Origin: Nocardia sp. NBC_01503
GTDB taxonomy: Bacteria; Actinomycetota; Actinomycetes; Mycobacteriales; Mycobacteriaceae
DNA length: 64,000 bases
Direction: 5' to 3'
Assembly (NCBI RefSeq): GCF_036327755.1
Contig: NZ_CP109596.1
Location: forward strand, 1,116,001-1,180,000
Under the pieces are notes generated by a model, which was given only the letters and a program-made list of their open reading frames with translations, was not told where the DNA came from and searched no databases. This document shows positions 17,010-26,123 of this stretch, piece by piece. The stretch's first letter is position 1. Each line of letters opens with the position of its first letter. The position numbers were made by a program, and so were the translations under genes.

Positions 17010-18542
17010 TCAGTCCATGGTCGGGATGACGAACGCGTTGGCCGCGGAGCTTGCGGAGCGGCCCGAGGACAGGGTCTCCTTTCCTCCCGCTGGCCAGCGC
17101 TGGGTCACCGTCTTGGTCTTGGTGTAGAAGCGGATCGAATCCGGGCCGTGCTGGTTGAGATCGCCGAAGCCGGAGCGCTTCCAGCCGCCGAAGGTGTGGT
17201 ACGCGATCGGCACCGGAATCGGCACATTGATGCCGACCATGCCGACCTGGACGCGCGCCGCGAAGTCGCGGGCGGTATCACCGTCGCGGGTGAAAATGGC
17301 TACGCCGTTACCGTATTCGTGCTCGTTCGGCAGGCGCAGCGCCTCCTCGTAATCCTTGGCGCGCACGATGGTGAGCACGGGACCGAAGATCTCTTCCTTG
17401 TAGATGCGCATCTGCGGGGTGGCGCGATCGAACAGCGTCGCGCCCGCGAAGAAGCCGTCCTCGCCGCCCTCGACCACCAGGCCGCGGCCGTCGATGACCA
17501 GCTCCGCGCCCTCGTCGACGCCGATCTGCACGTAATCGTTGACGCGGTCGACGCCGTCCTGGCCGACCAGGGGACCGAAGTCCGCGCCCGGATCGTCGGA
17601 CAGGCCGACATTGAGCTTGGCGATCCGCTCGATCAGCTTGTCGCGCAGGCGATCCGCGGTCTCCTCGCCGACCGGCACCGCGATGGAGATGGCCATGCAG
17701 CGCTCGCCCGCCGAGCCGTAGCCCGCGCCGATGAGCTGATCGGCCACATCGTCGAGGTCGGCGTCGGGCATGACGATGGCGTGGTTCTTGGCCCCGCCGA
17801 AGCACTGGGCGCGCTTACCGTTGGCGGTGGCGGTCTCGTAGATGTACTGCGCGATCGGCGTCGAGCCGACGAAGCCCACGGCCTTGACGCGCTCATCGTG
17901 CAGCAGGGTGTCGACGGCCTCCTTGTCACCGTTGACCACGTTGAACACGCCCGCGGGCAGTCCGGCCTCGAGGAACAGTTCGGCCAGGCGCAGCGGCACG
18001 GACGGATCGCGCTCGGAGGGCTTGAGCACGAAGGCGTTTCCGCAGGCGAGCGCCGGTCCGGCCTTCCACAGCGGGATCATGGCCGGGAAGTTGAACGGGG
18101 TGATGCCCGCGACCACGCCGAGCGGCTGGCGCATGGAGTACACGTCGATGCCGGTGCCCGCGCTCTCGGTGTACTCACCCTTGAGCAGGTGCGGAATGCC
18201 GACGGCGAATTCGATGACTTCCAGGCCGCGCTGGATATCGCCCTTGGCGTCCGGGATGGTCTTGCCGTGCTCCGAGGAGAGCAGTGCCGCAAGCGAATCC
18301 ATCTCGTCCTGCACCAGGGTCAGGAACTTCATCAGCACCCGCGCCCGCTTCTGCGGGTTGTACGCGGCCCACACCTGCTGCGCCTGCGCCGCATTGGCGA
18401 TGACGGCCTCGACCTCGGCCTTGCTCGCCAGCGGTACGCGCGCCTGCACCTGTCCGGTGCTGGGATTGAAGACGTCCCGGAATTTGCCGGAGGCGCCGGC
18501 GACGTGCTGCCCGCCGATGAAGTGCGTGAGTTCGCGAACCAT
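17010..18542 (-). CDS. mmsA: Methylmalonate-semialdehyde dehydrogenase (acylating)
   Basis: The 510-residue aldehyde dehydrogenase turns methylmalonate semialdehyde plus CoA and NAD+ into propionyl-CoA and CO2, the final step of the valine branch. Landmarks are GVVAGITPFNFPAMIPLWK, the NAD motif GSTPIAQYIYETA, and the nucleophile in GAGYGSAGERCMAISIAV (Cys about 280). The C-terminus has about 25 extra residues rich in Ser and Ala. It is the first gene of the operon and is divergent from icmF across a 202-bp gap with two palindromes. Confidence 0.9.
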   Translation of the reverse strand: MVRELTHFIGGQHVAGASGKFRDVFNPSTGQVQARVPLASKAEVEAVIANAAQAQQVWAAYNPQKRARVLMKFLTLVQDEMDSLAALLSSEHGKTIPDAKGDIQRGLEVIEFAVGIPHLLKGEYTESAGTGIDVYSMRQPLGVVAGITPFNFPAMIPLWKAGPALACGNAFVLKPSERDPSVPLRLAELFLEAGLPAGVFNVVNGDKEAVDTLLHDERVKAVGFVGSTPIAQYIYETATANGKRAQCFGGAKNHAIVMPDADLDDVADQLIGAGYGSAGERCMAISIAVPVGEETADRLRDKLIERIAKLNVGLSDDPGADFGPLVGQDGVDRVNDYVQIGVDEGAELVIDGRGLVVEGGEDGFFAGATLFDRATPQMRIYKEEIFGPVLTIVRAKDYEEALRLPNEHEYGNGVAIFTRDGDTARDFAARVQVGMVGINVPIPVPIAYHTFGGWKRSGFGDLNQHGPDSIRFYTKTKTVTQRWPAGGKETLSSGRSASSAANAFVIPTMD

Positions 18543-18628
18543 GCCAGTCCTGTCTCGATGTCACCGCCGGTATCCGCCAAGGTGGAGCCCGGCTCCGCGG
18601 GAGGTCCACGCGGTCTTAGGTCACCATA

Positions 18629-18646
18629 TAGTTGGACATCCATCTA
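18629..18646. promoter_or_regulatory. Palindromic operator, mmsA-side copy
   Basis: TAGTTGGACATCCATCTA is an imperfect dyad (7 of 9 half-site positions pair) close to the ideal palindrome TAGTTGGACGTCCAACTA. It lies 86 nt upstream of mmsA. A related inverted copy is at 18686-18703. The bound regulator is unknown, probably of TetR type from site shape. Confidence 0.5.
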
Positions 18647-18685
18647 TTTCCAGAGATGTTGCTGTGGCGGATCTCACCTCATATT

Positions 18686-18703
18686 TGATTTGACGTCCTA
18701 CTA
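18686..18703. promoter_or_regulatory. Palindromic operator, icmF-side copy
   Basis: On the minus strand TAGTAGGACGTCAAATCA shares the half-site and GACGTC core of the copy at 18629. The two half-sites (18628-18637 and 18695-18704) are inverted relative to each other with 9 of 10 bases matching. It lies 41 nt upstream of icmF. Confidence 0.45.
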
Positions 18704-18744
18704 TTGGATTATCAACGGTACGGCCTCAGACGTGGAGGATTCCC

Positions 18745-21700
18745 ATGGCCGATCTGCATATTCCGACGCACCCGGTACGGTTCGTGACCTCGGCGGCGCT
18801 GTTCGACGGCCATGACGCGGCCATCAACATCATGCGCAGAATCCTGCAGGGGCAGGGGGCCGAGGTGATCCACCTCGGGCACAACCGCGCCGTCCGCGAG
18901 GTGGTGGACGCGGCGGTCAGCGAGGATGTGCAGGGCGTCGCGGTCAGCTCGTATCAGGGCGGGCATATCGAGTACTTCGAATACCTGGCCGCCGCGCTGC
19001 GCGAGGCCGGGGCCGGGCATGTGCGGATCTTCGGCGGGGGCGGCGGGGTGATCGTGCCCGAGGAGATCGCGCGGCTGCGAGCGGCCGGGGTGACCATCTT
19101 CTCGCCCGAGGACGGGCAGCGGCTCGGACTGCCGGGAATGATCAATCAGTTGATCGCGGAATGCGATAGGGATCTGTCCACCTCGCCCGCCGCCATCGAG
19201 GCGGTGCTCAGCGGGGATCGAACGGCGCTGGCGCGCACCATCACCTGCCTGCAGCAGGATGCGCTGCCCGCGGCGGATCTGGCCGAGCTCACCGCGGCGG
19301 CGAGTGCGCGGCGGGTGCCCGTACTCGGTATCACCGGTACCGGCGGGTCCGGAAAGTCTTCTCTCACAGACGAACTCATTCGACGGCTGCGCACGGACCA
19401 GCAGGACAAACTGCGGGTGGCGGTGCTCGCGGTCGATCCCACCCGGCGGCGCGGGGGCGGGGCACTGCTGGGTGATCGCATTCGAATGAATGCCCTGGAC
19501 TCCGAGCGGGTGTACTTCCGCTCGCTCGCCACCCGCGGCGAACGGGAATTGCCGCAGAATATCGATGCCATGGTGATCGCTTGCAAGGCAGCGGGTTACG
19601 ACCTCATCGTGCTGGAGACGCCGGGTATCGGACAGGGCGATGCGGCGATCGCGGAGCATGTGGACGTCTCGCTCTATGTGATGACACCGGAGTTCGGCGC
19701 GGCCTCCCAGCTGGAGAAGATCGATATGCTGGATTTCGCGGATGTGGTGGCCGTCAACAAGTTCGAGCGGCGCGGCGCGCAAGACGCGTTGCGCGATGTG
19801 TCGCGGCAGCTGGTGCGCAACCGGGAGGCATTCCATGCCGACCCGGAGGATATGCCGGTATTCGGCACCAGCGCCGCGACCTTCAACGATGACGGTGTGA
19901 CGGCGCTGTATCAGCATCTGAGCGGACTGCTCGGCGAGCAGGGACTCCCTCTCGAACCAGGCGTGCTGCCGCGCGTGGACACCCGCGCCTCGACTCGTTT
20001 CGCGCAGATCATTCCGCCCGCCCGGGTGCGCTATCTGGCCGAGATCGCCGAGACGGTGCGCGACTATCACGCCGCGACGGCACGGCAAAGCACTGCGGCA
20101 CAACGCATTCAACGCCTGGAGCTGGTCCTCGCCGAACTGACACCTTCGGCGGATGCATCGTCCTCGGGGGCAGCCGAGGTCGGTGAGCTGCTGCGCCGGG
20201 CGCGCACCGAACTCTCGCCCGAGAATGCCGCGCTGTTGGCCGAATGGCCCGAGGTCGCCGAGTCCTATCGCGGGGATGAGCAGGTGGTGCGGATTCGCGA
20301 TCGGGAACTGCGCACGCGGTTGCGGCGGGAGACGCTGTCCGGCAGTTCGATTCCGCGGGTGGCGCTGCCGAGGTTCACCGATCACGGTGAGCTGCTGCGT
20401 TTTCTGCGGTCGGAGAATCTGCCGGGGCGGTTCCCGTTCACGGCGGGGGTGTTCCCGTTCAAGCGGGACAATGAGGATCCGGCGCGCATGTTCGCCGGGG
20501 AGGGCGATCCGTTCCGCACCAATCGGCGGTTCAAGGTGTTGTCCGAACACGCTGCGGCCAAACGGCTTTCGACCGCCTTCGATTCGGTGACGCTGTACGG
20601 GCATGATCCCGCCGAGCGGCCCGATATCTACGGCAAGGTCGGCACCTCCGGTGTCTCCATCGCCACGCTCGACGATATGAAGGCGCTGTACGACGGCTTC
20701 GATCTGGACGCGCCGAGCACCTCGGTCTCCATGACCATCAACGGCCCCGCGCCCACCATTCTGGCGTTCTACCTCAATGCCGCGATTGATCAAGCGGTGG
20801 AACAGTTCTCGGCCGCCGAGGGCCGAGAGCCCACCGCCGAGGAGGCTGCCGAGCTGCGCGCGCGGACGCTCTCGACCGTGCGCGGCACCGTACAGGCCGA
20901 CATCCTCAAGGAGGATCAGGGTCAGAACACCTGTATCTTCTCCACCGAATTCAGCCTGCGCATGATGGCCGATATCCAGGAGTGGTTCGTGCGCAACAGC
21001 GTTCGCAACTTCTACTCGGTCTCCATCTCCGGCTATCACATCGCCGAGGCCGGGGCGAACCCCATCAGCCAGCTGGCCTTCACACTCTCGAACGGCTTCA
21101 CCTATGTGGAGTCGTATCTGGCGCGCGGAATGCGCATCGACGATTTCGCGCCGAATCTGTCCTTCTTCTTCTCCAATGGCATGGACGCGGAGTACTCGGT
21201 GATCGGGCGGGTGGCGCGGCGCATCTGGGCGGTGGCCATGCGGGACCGGTACGGAGCCGGTGAGCGGTCGCAGAAGCTGAAGTACCACGTGCAGACCTCG
21301 GGCCGCTCACTGCACGCGCAGGAGATGAACTTCAACGATATTCGCACCACGCTGCAGGCCCTGATCGCCGTCTACGACAATTGCAACAGCCTGCACACCA
21401 ATGCCTATGACGAGGCCGTCACCACCCCGACCGAGGAGTCGGTGCGCCGCGCGCTGGCGATTCAGCTGATCATCAATCGCGAGTGGGGGCTGGCGATGAA
21501 TGAGAATCCGCTGCAGGGCAGCTTCATCATCGACGAACTCACCGATCTGGTGGAGGAGGCGGTGCTGCTCGAATTCGAGCGGATCTCCGAACGCGGCGGG
21601 GTGCTCGGGGCCATGGAGACCGGCTATCAGCGCGGGCGCATCCAGGACGAATCGATGCTGTACGAGCGCCGCAAGCATGAGGGCAGCCTGCCGATCATCG

Positions 21701-21981
21701 GCGTGAACACCTTCCGGAATCCGCATGCGGAGCAGGAGCATCCGGTGCTGGAGTTGGCGCGCGGCACCGAACAGGAGAAGCAGTCGCAGCTGCACCGGGT
21801 GCGCGAGTTCACCGAGCGGCATCGGGACCAGGCTCCGGCGGCGCTGGCCCGGCTGGCGGAGGCGGCGAGTACCGACGCGAATGTGTTCGAGGTGCTCATG
21901 GACGCCGCGCGGGTGTGCACGTTGCAGCAGGTGACCGACGCCTTCTTCACCGTCGGGGGGCAGTATCGGCGCAATGTGTGA
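18745..21981 (+). CDS. icmF: Fused isobutyryl-CoA mutase IcmF (B12 domain, G-protein chaperone, mutase)
   Basis: The 1078-residue enzyme interconverts isobutyryl-CoA and n-butyryl-CoA with adenosylcobalamin. Residues about 10-140 are the B12-binding domain (FDGHDAAIN at 20-28 supplies the lower-ligand His; VAVSSYQGGH; IFGGGGGVI). Residues about 150-420 are a MeaB/MeaI-type GTPase (Walker A GTGGSGKSS about 197-205; GIGQGDAAIAEH; NKFE). The mutase domain follows from about 540 with FPFTAGVFPFKRDNEDP. The Phe in GVFPFKR is typical of isobutyryl- rather than methylmalonyl-CoA mutases. GGAGG lies 6 nt before the ATG. It faces the valine operon across shared palindromes. Confidence 0.95.
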   Translation: MADLHIPTHPVRFVTSAALFDGHDAAINIMRRILQGQGAEVIHLGHNRAVREVVDAAVSEDVQGVAVSSYQGGHIEYFEYLAAALREAGAGHVRIFGGGGGVIVPEEIARLRAAGVTIFSPEDGQRLGLPGMINQLIAECDRDLSTSPAAIEAVLSGDRTALARTITCLQQDALPAADLAELTAAASARRVPVLGITGTGGSGKSSLTDELIRRLRTDQQDKLRVAVLAVDPTRRRGGGALLGDRIRMNALDSERVYFRSLATRGERELPQNIDAMVIACKAAGYDLIVLETPGIGQGDAAIAEHVDVSLYVMTPEFGAASQLEKIDMLDFADVVAVNKFERRGAQDALRDVSRQLVRNREAFHADPEDMPVFGTSAATFNDDGVTALYQHLSGLLGEQGLPLEPGVLPRVDTRASTRFAQIIPPARVRYLAEIAETVRDYHAATARQSTAAQRIQRLELVLAELTPSADASSSGAAEVGELLRRARTELSPENAALLAEWPEVAESYRGDEQVVRIRDRELRTRLRRETLSGSSIPRVALPRFTDHGELLRFLRSENLPGRFPFTAGVFPFKRDNEDPARMFAGEGDPFRTNRRFKVLSEHAAAKRLSTAFDSVTLYGHDPAERPDIYGKVGTSGVSIATLDDMKALYDGFDLDAPSTSVSMTINGPAPTILAFYLNAAIDQAVEQFSAAEGREPTAEEAAELRARTLSTVRGTVQADILKEDQGQNTCIFSTEFSLRMMADIQEWFVRNSVRNFYSVSISGYHIAEAGANPISQLAFTLSNGFTYVESYLARGMRIDDFAPNLSFFFSNGMDAEYSVIGRVARRIWAVAMRDRYGAGERSQKLKYHVQTSGRSLHAQEMNFNDIRTTLQALIAVYDNCNSLHTNAYDEAVTTPTEESVRRALAIQLIINREWGLAMNENPLQGSFIIDELTDLVEEAVLLEFERISERGGVLGAMETGYQRGRIQDESMLYERRKHEGSLPIIGVNTFRNPHAEQEHPVLELARGTEQEKQSQLHRVREFTERHRDQAPAALARLAEAASTDANVFEVLMDAARVCTLQQVTDAFFTVGGQYRRNV

Positions 21982-22043
21982 GGCGCGGATCGCTGACGTG
22001 TTTATCCAAGATCATGTCGGACCCCACCCTTAGGCTCGAATTC

Positions 22044-22451
22044 ATGCAGGCAACAGGAACTTTCAGTGTGAAGTCGTTCGTACCCACCGAGGTCGTCCCG
22101 GACCCGCCGATCAGCACCGGCGTGCCCGTGGGCGTCATGTTGATGGAGAAGGTGTTCGAGGGTGAGGTGGCCGGGCGCGCGGCGACCCTGTTCACCGCCG
22201 CCTTCGATCCGGCCACCGAGACCGGGACCTATCTGGCCATGGAGTCCTTCGAGGGCTCGCTCAACGGCCGGGCGGGCACCTTCGCCTTCGGGCATTCGGC
22301 GACCACCACCGGTACCGATCGCAGCTCGCAGTTCTTCATTATCGTGCCGGGCAGCGGTACCGGGGAGTTGGCGGGCATTACCGGCGCGGGCAGTCTCGAT
22401 GTCGATGCGGACGGCACCCATCGCATCGCCTTCGACTACGAGATCGCCTGA
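22044..22451 (+). CDS. DUF3224 family protein
   Basis: The product (about 135 residues) matches the DUF3224 pattern: a small beta barrel starting QATGTFSVKSFVP, with GVMLMEKVFEGEVAG, YLAMESFEGSLNGRAGTFAF, SSQFFIIVPGSGTGELAGITG and a terminal TFDYE-like IAFDYEIA. Function is not established. I prefer ATG at 22044 since homologues begin just there; ATG at 22014 would add ten residues. No Shine-Dalgarno is visible and a -10-like TAGGCT lies 8 nt before the ATG, so the message may be leaderless. Confidence 0.8.
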   Translation: MQATGTFSVKSFVPTEVVPDPPISTGVPVGVMLMEKVFEGEVAGRAATLFTAAFDPATETGTYLAMESFEGSLNGRAGTFAFGHSATTTGTDRSSQFFIIVPGSGTGELAGITGAGSLDVDADGTHRIAFDYEIA

Positions 22452-22512
22452 CAGCCGCTGCGCCACCAGCGTTTTCAGCGCCAGCCCCCGAAAGTCGCTA
22501 CCCTTCGAGAGC

Positions 22513-23838
22513 ATGAGTGGAGCTACTACAGATCGTAGTAATCAGAGCGAATCGCCCCGAGTCTCCCGGCGCGGACTCTTCGGGTCGGCATTGGTCGCCG
22601 CGGGCGCGGCCACGGCGGGCGCGGTGGCCGGTCGAGTCACCGCATCGGGTGAAAACACCTCTCGCACGGTCGATTTCCATGGAGCCCAGCAGGCCGGAAT
22701 CGCGACGACCGCACAATCGCACGCATTGTTCCTGTCCTGCGATCTCGCCCGCCGGGACCGCGGCGTACTGCGGGATCTGCTGGCCGCGTGGACCGAGACC
22801 GCCGTTGCCCTGACCGCGGGCGATCGCGTACCCGATAAACCAGACAGCGCACCAGGATTCAGCGATCACACCGATTTCGCCACCGGACTCGATCCGGCCC
22901 GGCTCACCATCACCTTCGGACTGGGGCCGTCGGTCTTCGACGAGTGGTCGGGGCTGACGGATCGGCGACCCCGGCACCTGGCCACCCTGCCCGAGTTCAC
23001 CGGAGATCAGTTGCGCCCCGGCTGGACCGGCGGCGACATCATGGCGCAGATCTGCTCCGACGACCCGCAGATCGTCAGCCACGCTTTTCGCGCCCTACGT
23101 GCCCGCATGCCGGGACTGGGCAACCTGCGCTGGACTCAGCACGGCTTCCTGAGCAGGCCCGTCGACGGCGGCACACCGCGAAATATGTTCGGGCACAAGG
23201 ACGGTACCGCAAATCCGCGCATCGGGTCCGCCGCGTTCGACGAGGCGGTCTGGGTGAACGCGCCCGAGGAGCCCGAGTGGTTTCACGGCGGCACATATCT
23301 GGTCTTCCGCAAGATCCGGATGAGCACCGCCGAATGGGATCAGCTTTCGCGGCCGGAGCAGGATCGGATCATCGGGCGGCGGCGCGATGACGGGTCGCCC
23401 TTGAACGGGACCGCCGAAACCGATCCGGTGGATCTGGACGCGCGGGCCGCGAATGGCGAGCCGGTGATTCCGGCGGACGCGCACGTGCGACTGGTGCATG
23501 GCATTCCCATGCTGCGGCGCGGGTACAGCTACGACTACGGCACGCTGGTGGCGACGAGCGCGAGCCAGGCCGAGGCGAATGCGGAATCCGTTCCCGAGCA
23601 CACTCATCCGGCGGGCACCGAGCCCGATCACACGCACAGCGGGCATGCCCAGCTCGATGCCGGGCTGCTGTTCGCGGCGTATATGAACAATCCGCCCGAG
23701 CAGTTCGTCAAGGCACAGCGCCTGCTCTCGGGGTCCGATCGGCTGAACACCGTCGTTCAGCACACCGGTAGCGCCATCTTCGCCATGCCGCCGGGGATCG
23801 CGGTCGGCCAGCCGATCGGTGTGGGACTCGGGCTCTGA
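22513..23838 (+). CDS. Tat-exported Dyp-type (dye-decolorising) heme peroxidase
   Basis: The 441-residue protein begins with a Tat signal (SRRGLFGSALVAAGAATAG, about residues 18-36). It has the Dyp signature GHKDGTANP (about 235-243, the GxxDG distal Asp loop) and VRLVHGIPMLRRGYSYDYG (about 325-343), which holds the proximal heme His and conserved Arg. Oxidation uses H2O2 at heme. An unusual His-rich insertion HTHPAGTEPDHTHSGH (about 363-378) may bind metal. It is closest in layout to EfeB/class A exported enzymes, but no efeU or efeO neighbours are present. Confidence 0.9.
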   Translation: MSGATTDRSNQSESPRVSRRGLFGSALVAAGAATAGAVAGRVTASGENTSRTVDFHGAQQAGIATTAQSHALFLSCDLARRDRGVLRDLLAAWTETAVALTAGDRVPDKPDSAPGFSDHTDFATGLDPARLTITFGLGPSVFDEWSGLTDRRPRHLATLPEFTGDQLRPGWTGGDIMAQICSDDPQIVSHAFRALRARMPGLGNLRWTQHGFLSRPVDGGTPRNMFGHKDGTANPRIGSAAFDEAVWVNAPEEPEWFHGGTYLVFRKIRMSTAEWDQLSRPEQDRIIGRRRDDGSPLNGTAETDPVDLDARAANGEPVIPADAHVRLVHGIPMLRRGYSYDYGTLVATSASQAEANAESVPEHTHPAGTEPDHTHSGHAQLDAGLLFAAYMNNPPEQFVKAQRLLSGSDRLNTVVQHTGSAIFAMPPGIAVGQPIGVGLGL

Positions 23839-23921
23839 CGGCCACCCTGAGCGAATTCGGCGTTTCGCCGTCCGGGGCGTGGAACAATCCGCATCAAGCC
23901 GACCCGGACGGAAGGGACATC

Positions 23922-24998
23922 ATGGACCTTGCGGGAATGACAGTCGTCGATGCGCATATCCATCAGTGGGATCCGCTGACCACGCCCCGCGAGTTCAGCG
24001 GATTGGCCAAGTTCTTCCGCGCCGTCCCCGTCCCGATCGACTGGGCCAAGCGCCTTGCCCCGCGCCGGGATCGCGAATTCGTCGGCGACCCCGAACCTTT
24101 CGTCCATCCGTACCTGCCCGCCGACTATCGCACCGATGCCGGGGAGGTACCGGTCGAGGCGATCGTGCATATCGAGGTGGAGTGGACCGGTCGCGGGCCG
24201 CTGGCCCCGGTCGGTGAGACGCGATGGGTGGCGAGCCTGCCGTTCGGGGTCGATACACCCGCGCTCGGGGCGATCATCGGGGCGGGCGATCCGGCCGCAC
24301 CCGGATTCGCCGAACTATTGGACGCGCACCTGGCGGCGTCACCGCTGTTCCGGGGTATTCGCACCCGCGTCGAATATCACCCGGACCCGAAGGTGCGCGC
24401 GCACAACAGGACTCCCGGTGCGCTCACCTCCCCCGCCTTCCTCGATGGCTTCGGCGCACTGGCCGAACGCGGGCTCAGCTTCGAGGCATGGGTGTACTCG
24501 CAGCAGCTCCCCGAGGTCACCGCGCTGGCCGGGCACTATCCGGACGCCACCATCGTGCTGAACCATCTCGCCACGCCCGCGGGCATTTTCGGGCCGGTGG
24601 GCAAGGAGACCGGCCACAATCCGGGGCAACGGCGGGAGCTGTTCATCCGGTGGCGGGACGATCTCAGCGCACTCGCCACCCACCCGAATGTGGTGGCCAA
24701 GGTGAGCGGGCTGATGATGCCGATCCTCGGACTTCCGGTGCCGCCGCGCGGTGAGCCCACACCGGTACCCGTACTGCTGGAACGCATTTCGCCACTGCTG
24801 GAGCATGCCCTCGACGTATTCGGGGCCGATCGCCTGATCTGGGGGTCGAATTTCCCGGTGGACAAACCGATTACGAGTATCGGCAATGCCGCCGAGGCGG
24901 TCGCGACCGCGCTCAGCGCACATGGTGCGGACGAGAAGGCGCTGGAGCAGATCTTCCGCGGCAATGCCCAGCGCGTGTATCGGATCGACAACCTCTGA
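23922..24998 (+). CDS. Amidohydrolase-family metal-dependent hydrolase
   Basis: The 358-residue TIM-barrel protein of the amidohydrolase-2 family (PF04909) starts with the metal motif VVDAHIHQWDP (about residues 8-18), then VHIEVEW, FRGIRTRVEYHPD, VLNHLATPAG (about 207-216), and ends with RLIWGSNFPVDKP (about 305-317) carrying the last metal Asp/Asn position. Members hydrolyse lactones or decarboxylate small aromatic or aliphatic acids; the substrate here is unknown. It stands alone after the peroxidase gene and converges on the DUF2157 gene with only 15 nt between. Confidence 0.85.
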   Translation: MDLAGMTVVDAHIHQWDPLTTPREFSGLAKFFRAVPVPIDWAKRLAPRRDREFVGDPEPFVHPYLPADYRTDAGEVPVEAIVHIEVEWTGRGPLAPVGETRWVASLPFGVDTPALGAIIGAGDPAAPGFAELLDAHLAASPLFRGIRTRVEYHPDPKVRAHNRTPGALTSPAFLDGFGALAERGLSFEAWVYSQQLPEVTALAGHYPDATIVLNHLATPAGIFGPVGKETGHNPGQRRELFIRWRDDLSALATHPNVVAKVSGLMMPILGLPVPPRGEPTPVPVLLERISPLLEHALDVFGADRLIWGSNFPVDKPITSIGNAAEAVATALSAHGADEKALEQIFRGNAQRVYRIDNL

Positions 24999-25013
24999 CT
25001 TCGGGCATCGGAG

Positions 25014-26123
25014 TCAGTCGCGGCCGCGCACCAGCACGGCCGCACCGACGACCAGCAGAATCGCACCGGCGATGAGCACCACGACGAAGGCGCTGCGGGA
25101 GCCATTCGTCCAGTCCCACACCGCCTCCGACACGGCGACGGCCAGCGCGATACCGCCGCCGATCACCAGCACCGGATGATTCTGTCGCCGGTACAGCGCG
25201 AAGCAGACCAGCGCCACCAGCACACCGAGCAGATAACCGGGCCACATGCGATCCTCGGCCAGCACGCCCTGCGCACCCGCCAGCGCCGTGACGATGGCGA
25301 CCGCGTATCCGGCCCAGGCCGGTTCGGCGAACCCGAATCGAGTGGCCGCGAACCACACCGCGCCGACCACCACAATCCCCAGCCCGATCGCCGTACCGTT
25401 CCCGGACACCTGATCGAGAATCGCCGCCACGGCCGCATTCCCGAATCCGGCGATGGCCAGCAGACCCAATAGCGACGGCAGCGCCGCGTACGCCAGCACC
25501 GCCACAATCGCACCCGCCGTAGCCGCCCACGTCCAGGCGGTGTCATTACCGCCGTCGTCGACACTCGTGCCGACCAGCACCGCCACCGATATCGAGGTGA
25601 GCGCGAACAGCGCCGCCGCCAACCGCATCGGCACGGTATGCGCCGCCGCGCCGGGGACACTGGACCCGCTGGAAACAGCAGGCCCGGCTCCGCCGGAAAC
25701 AGTGGCGACGGCTCCACCGAGGCCACCGGGATCGGGGCCGCCGGTACCGACTCCACCGGGGCCACCAGGCACCACTTGGCCTGAGGCAGTGGCTTGCCTC
25801 CCGGCCCAGGGGAACAAGGCTCGCGGCCCGCCCGCCAGCGCCAGACCTCCGGCCACCAGTACCACCGTGACCAATGCCAGCGCGGTGACCTGCGCGGCCC
25901 TGTCCAACCCTTCCCAGGATGATCCGAGCAACAGCACGATCCCGCCGAGCAGCAGCCCCGCCCCCGCATACGCGGCGACCTCCGCCACCCATCGCCCACC
26001 GGAGGCTCGCGCACTTCTCTCCCGCGCCACCGCCTCGAGCACAGCTGTGCGCTGCTCTTCGGTCAATACGCCCTGACCGACCAGCCGGGTAAGCGCGGTC
26101 CCCACCGAACGTTCGACCATCAT
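25014..26123 (-). CDS. DUF2157-like multi-pass membrane protein
   Basis: The 369-residue protein has a short N-terminal helix (GTALTRLVGQGVLTEEQRTA, the DUF2157 opening) followed by about ten membrane segments (VAAYAGAGLLLGGIVLLLG, VTALALVTVVLVAGGLAL and others). A 50-residue Gly/Pro-rich stretch with repeated GGPG/GGAG (about 115-165) interrupts the second and third helices, probably an outside or cytoplasmic loop. Function unknown. Two adjacent ATG codons (26123 and 26120) could each start it. Its start overlaps by 2 nt the first ATG of the divergent truncated regulator. Confidence 0.72.
   Translation of the reverse strand: MMVERSVGTALTRLVGQGVLTEEQRTAVLEAVARERSARASGGRWVAEVAAYAGAGLLLGGIVLLLGSSWEGLDRAAQVTALALVTVVLVAGGLALAGGPRALFPWAGRQATASGQVVPGGPGGVGTGGPDPGGLGGAVATVSGGAGPAVSSGSSVPGAAAHTVPMRLAAALFALTSISVAVLVGTSVDDGGNDTAWTWAATAGAIVAVLAYAALPSLLGLLAIAGFGNAAVAAILDQVSGNGTAIGLGIVVVGAVWFAATRFGFAEPAWAGYAVAIVTALAGAQGVLAEDRMWPGYLLGVLVALVCFALYRRQNHPVLVIGGGIALAVAVSEAVWDWTNGSRSAFVVVLIAGAILLVVGAAVLVRGRD

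Noticed and set aside
17148-18815. A 555-residue open frame antisense to mmsA
   Set aside because: Shadow of mmsA; it would also run through the divergent promoter region with the palindromes.
18712-21288. An 858-residue open frame antisense to icmF
   Set aside because: High-GC codon use leaves the antisense frame open; residues are Arg/Gly/His-rich with no domain, and icmF on the other strand is certain.
24224-24754. A 176-residue + strand ORF inside the amidohydrolase gene
   Set aside because: It is another frame of the amidohydrolase gene, Arg/Gly-rich and without any domain.
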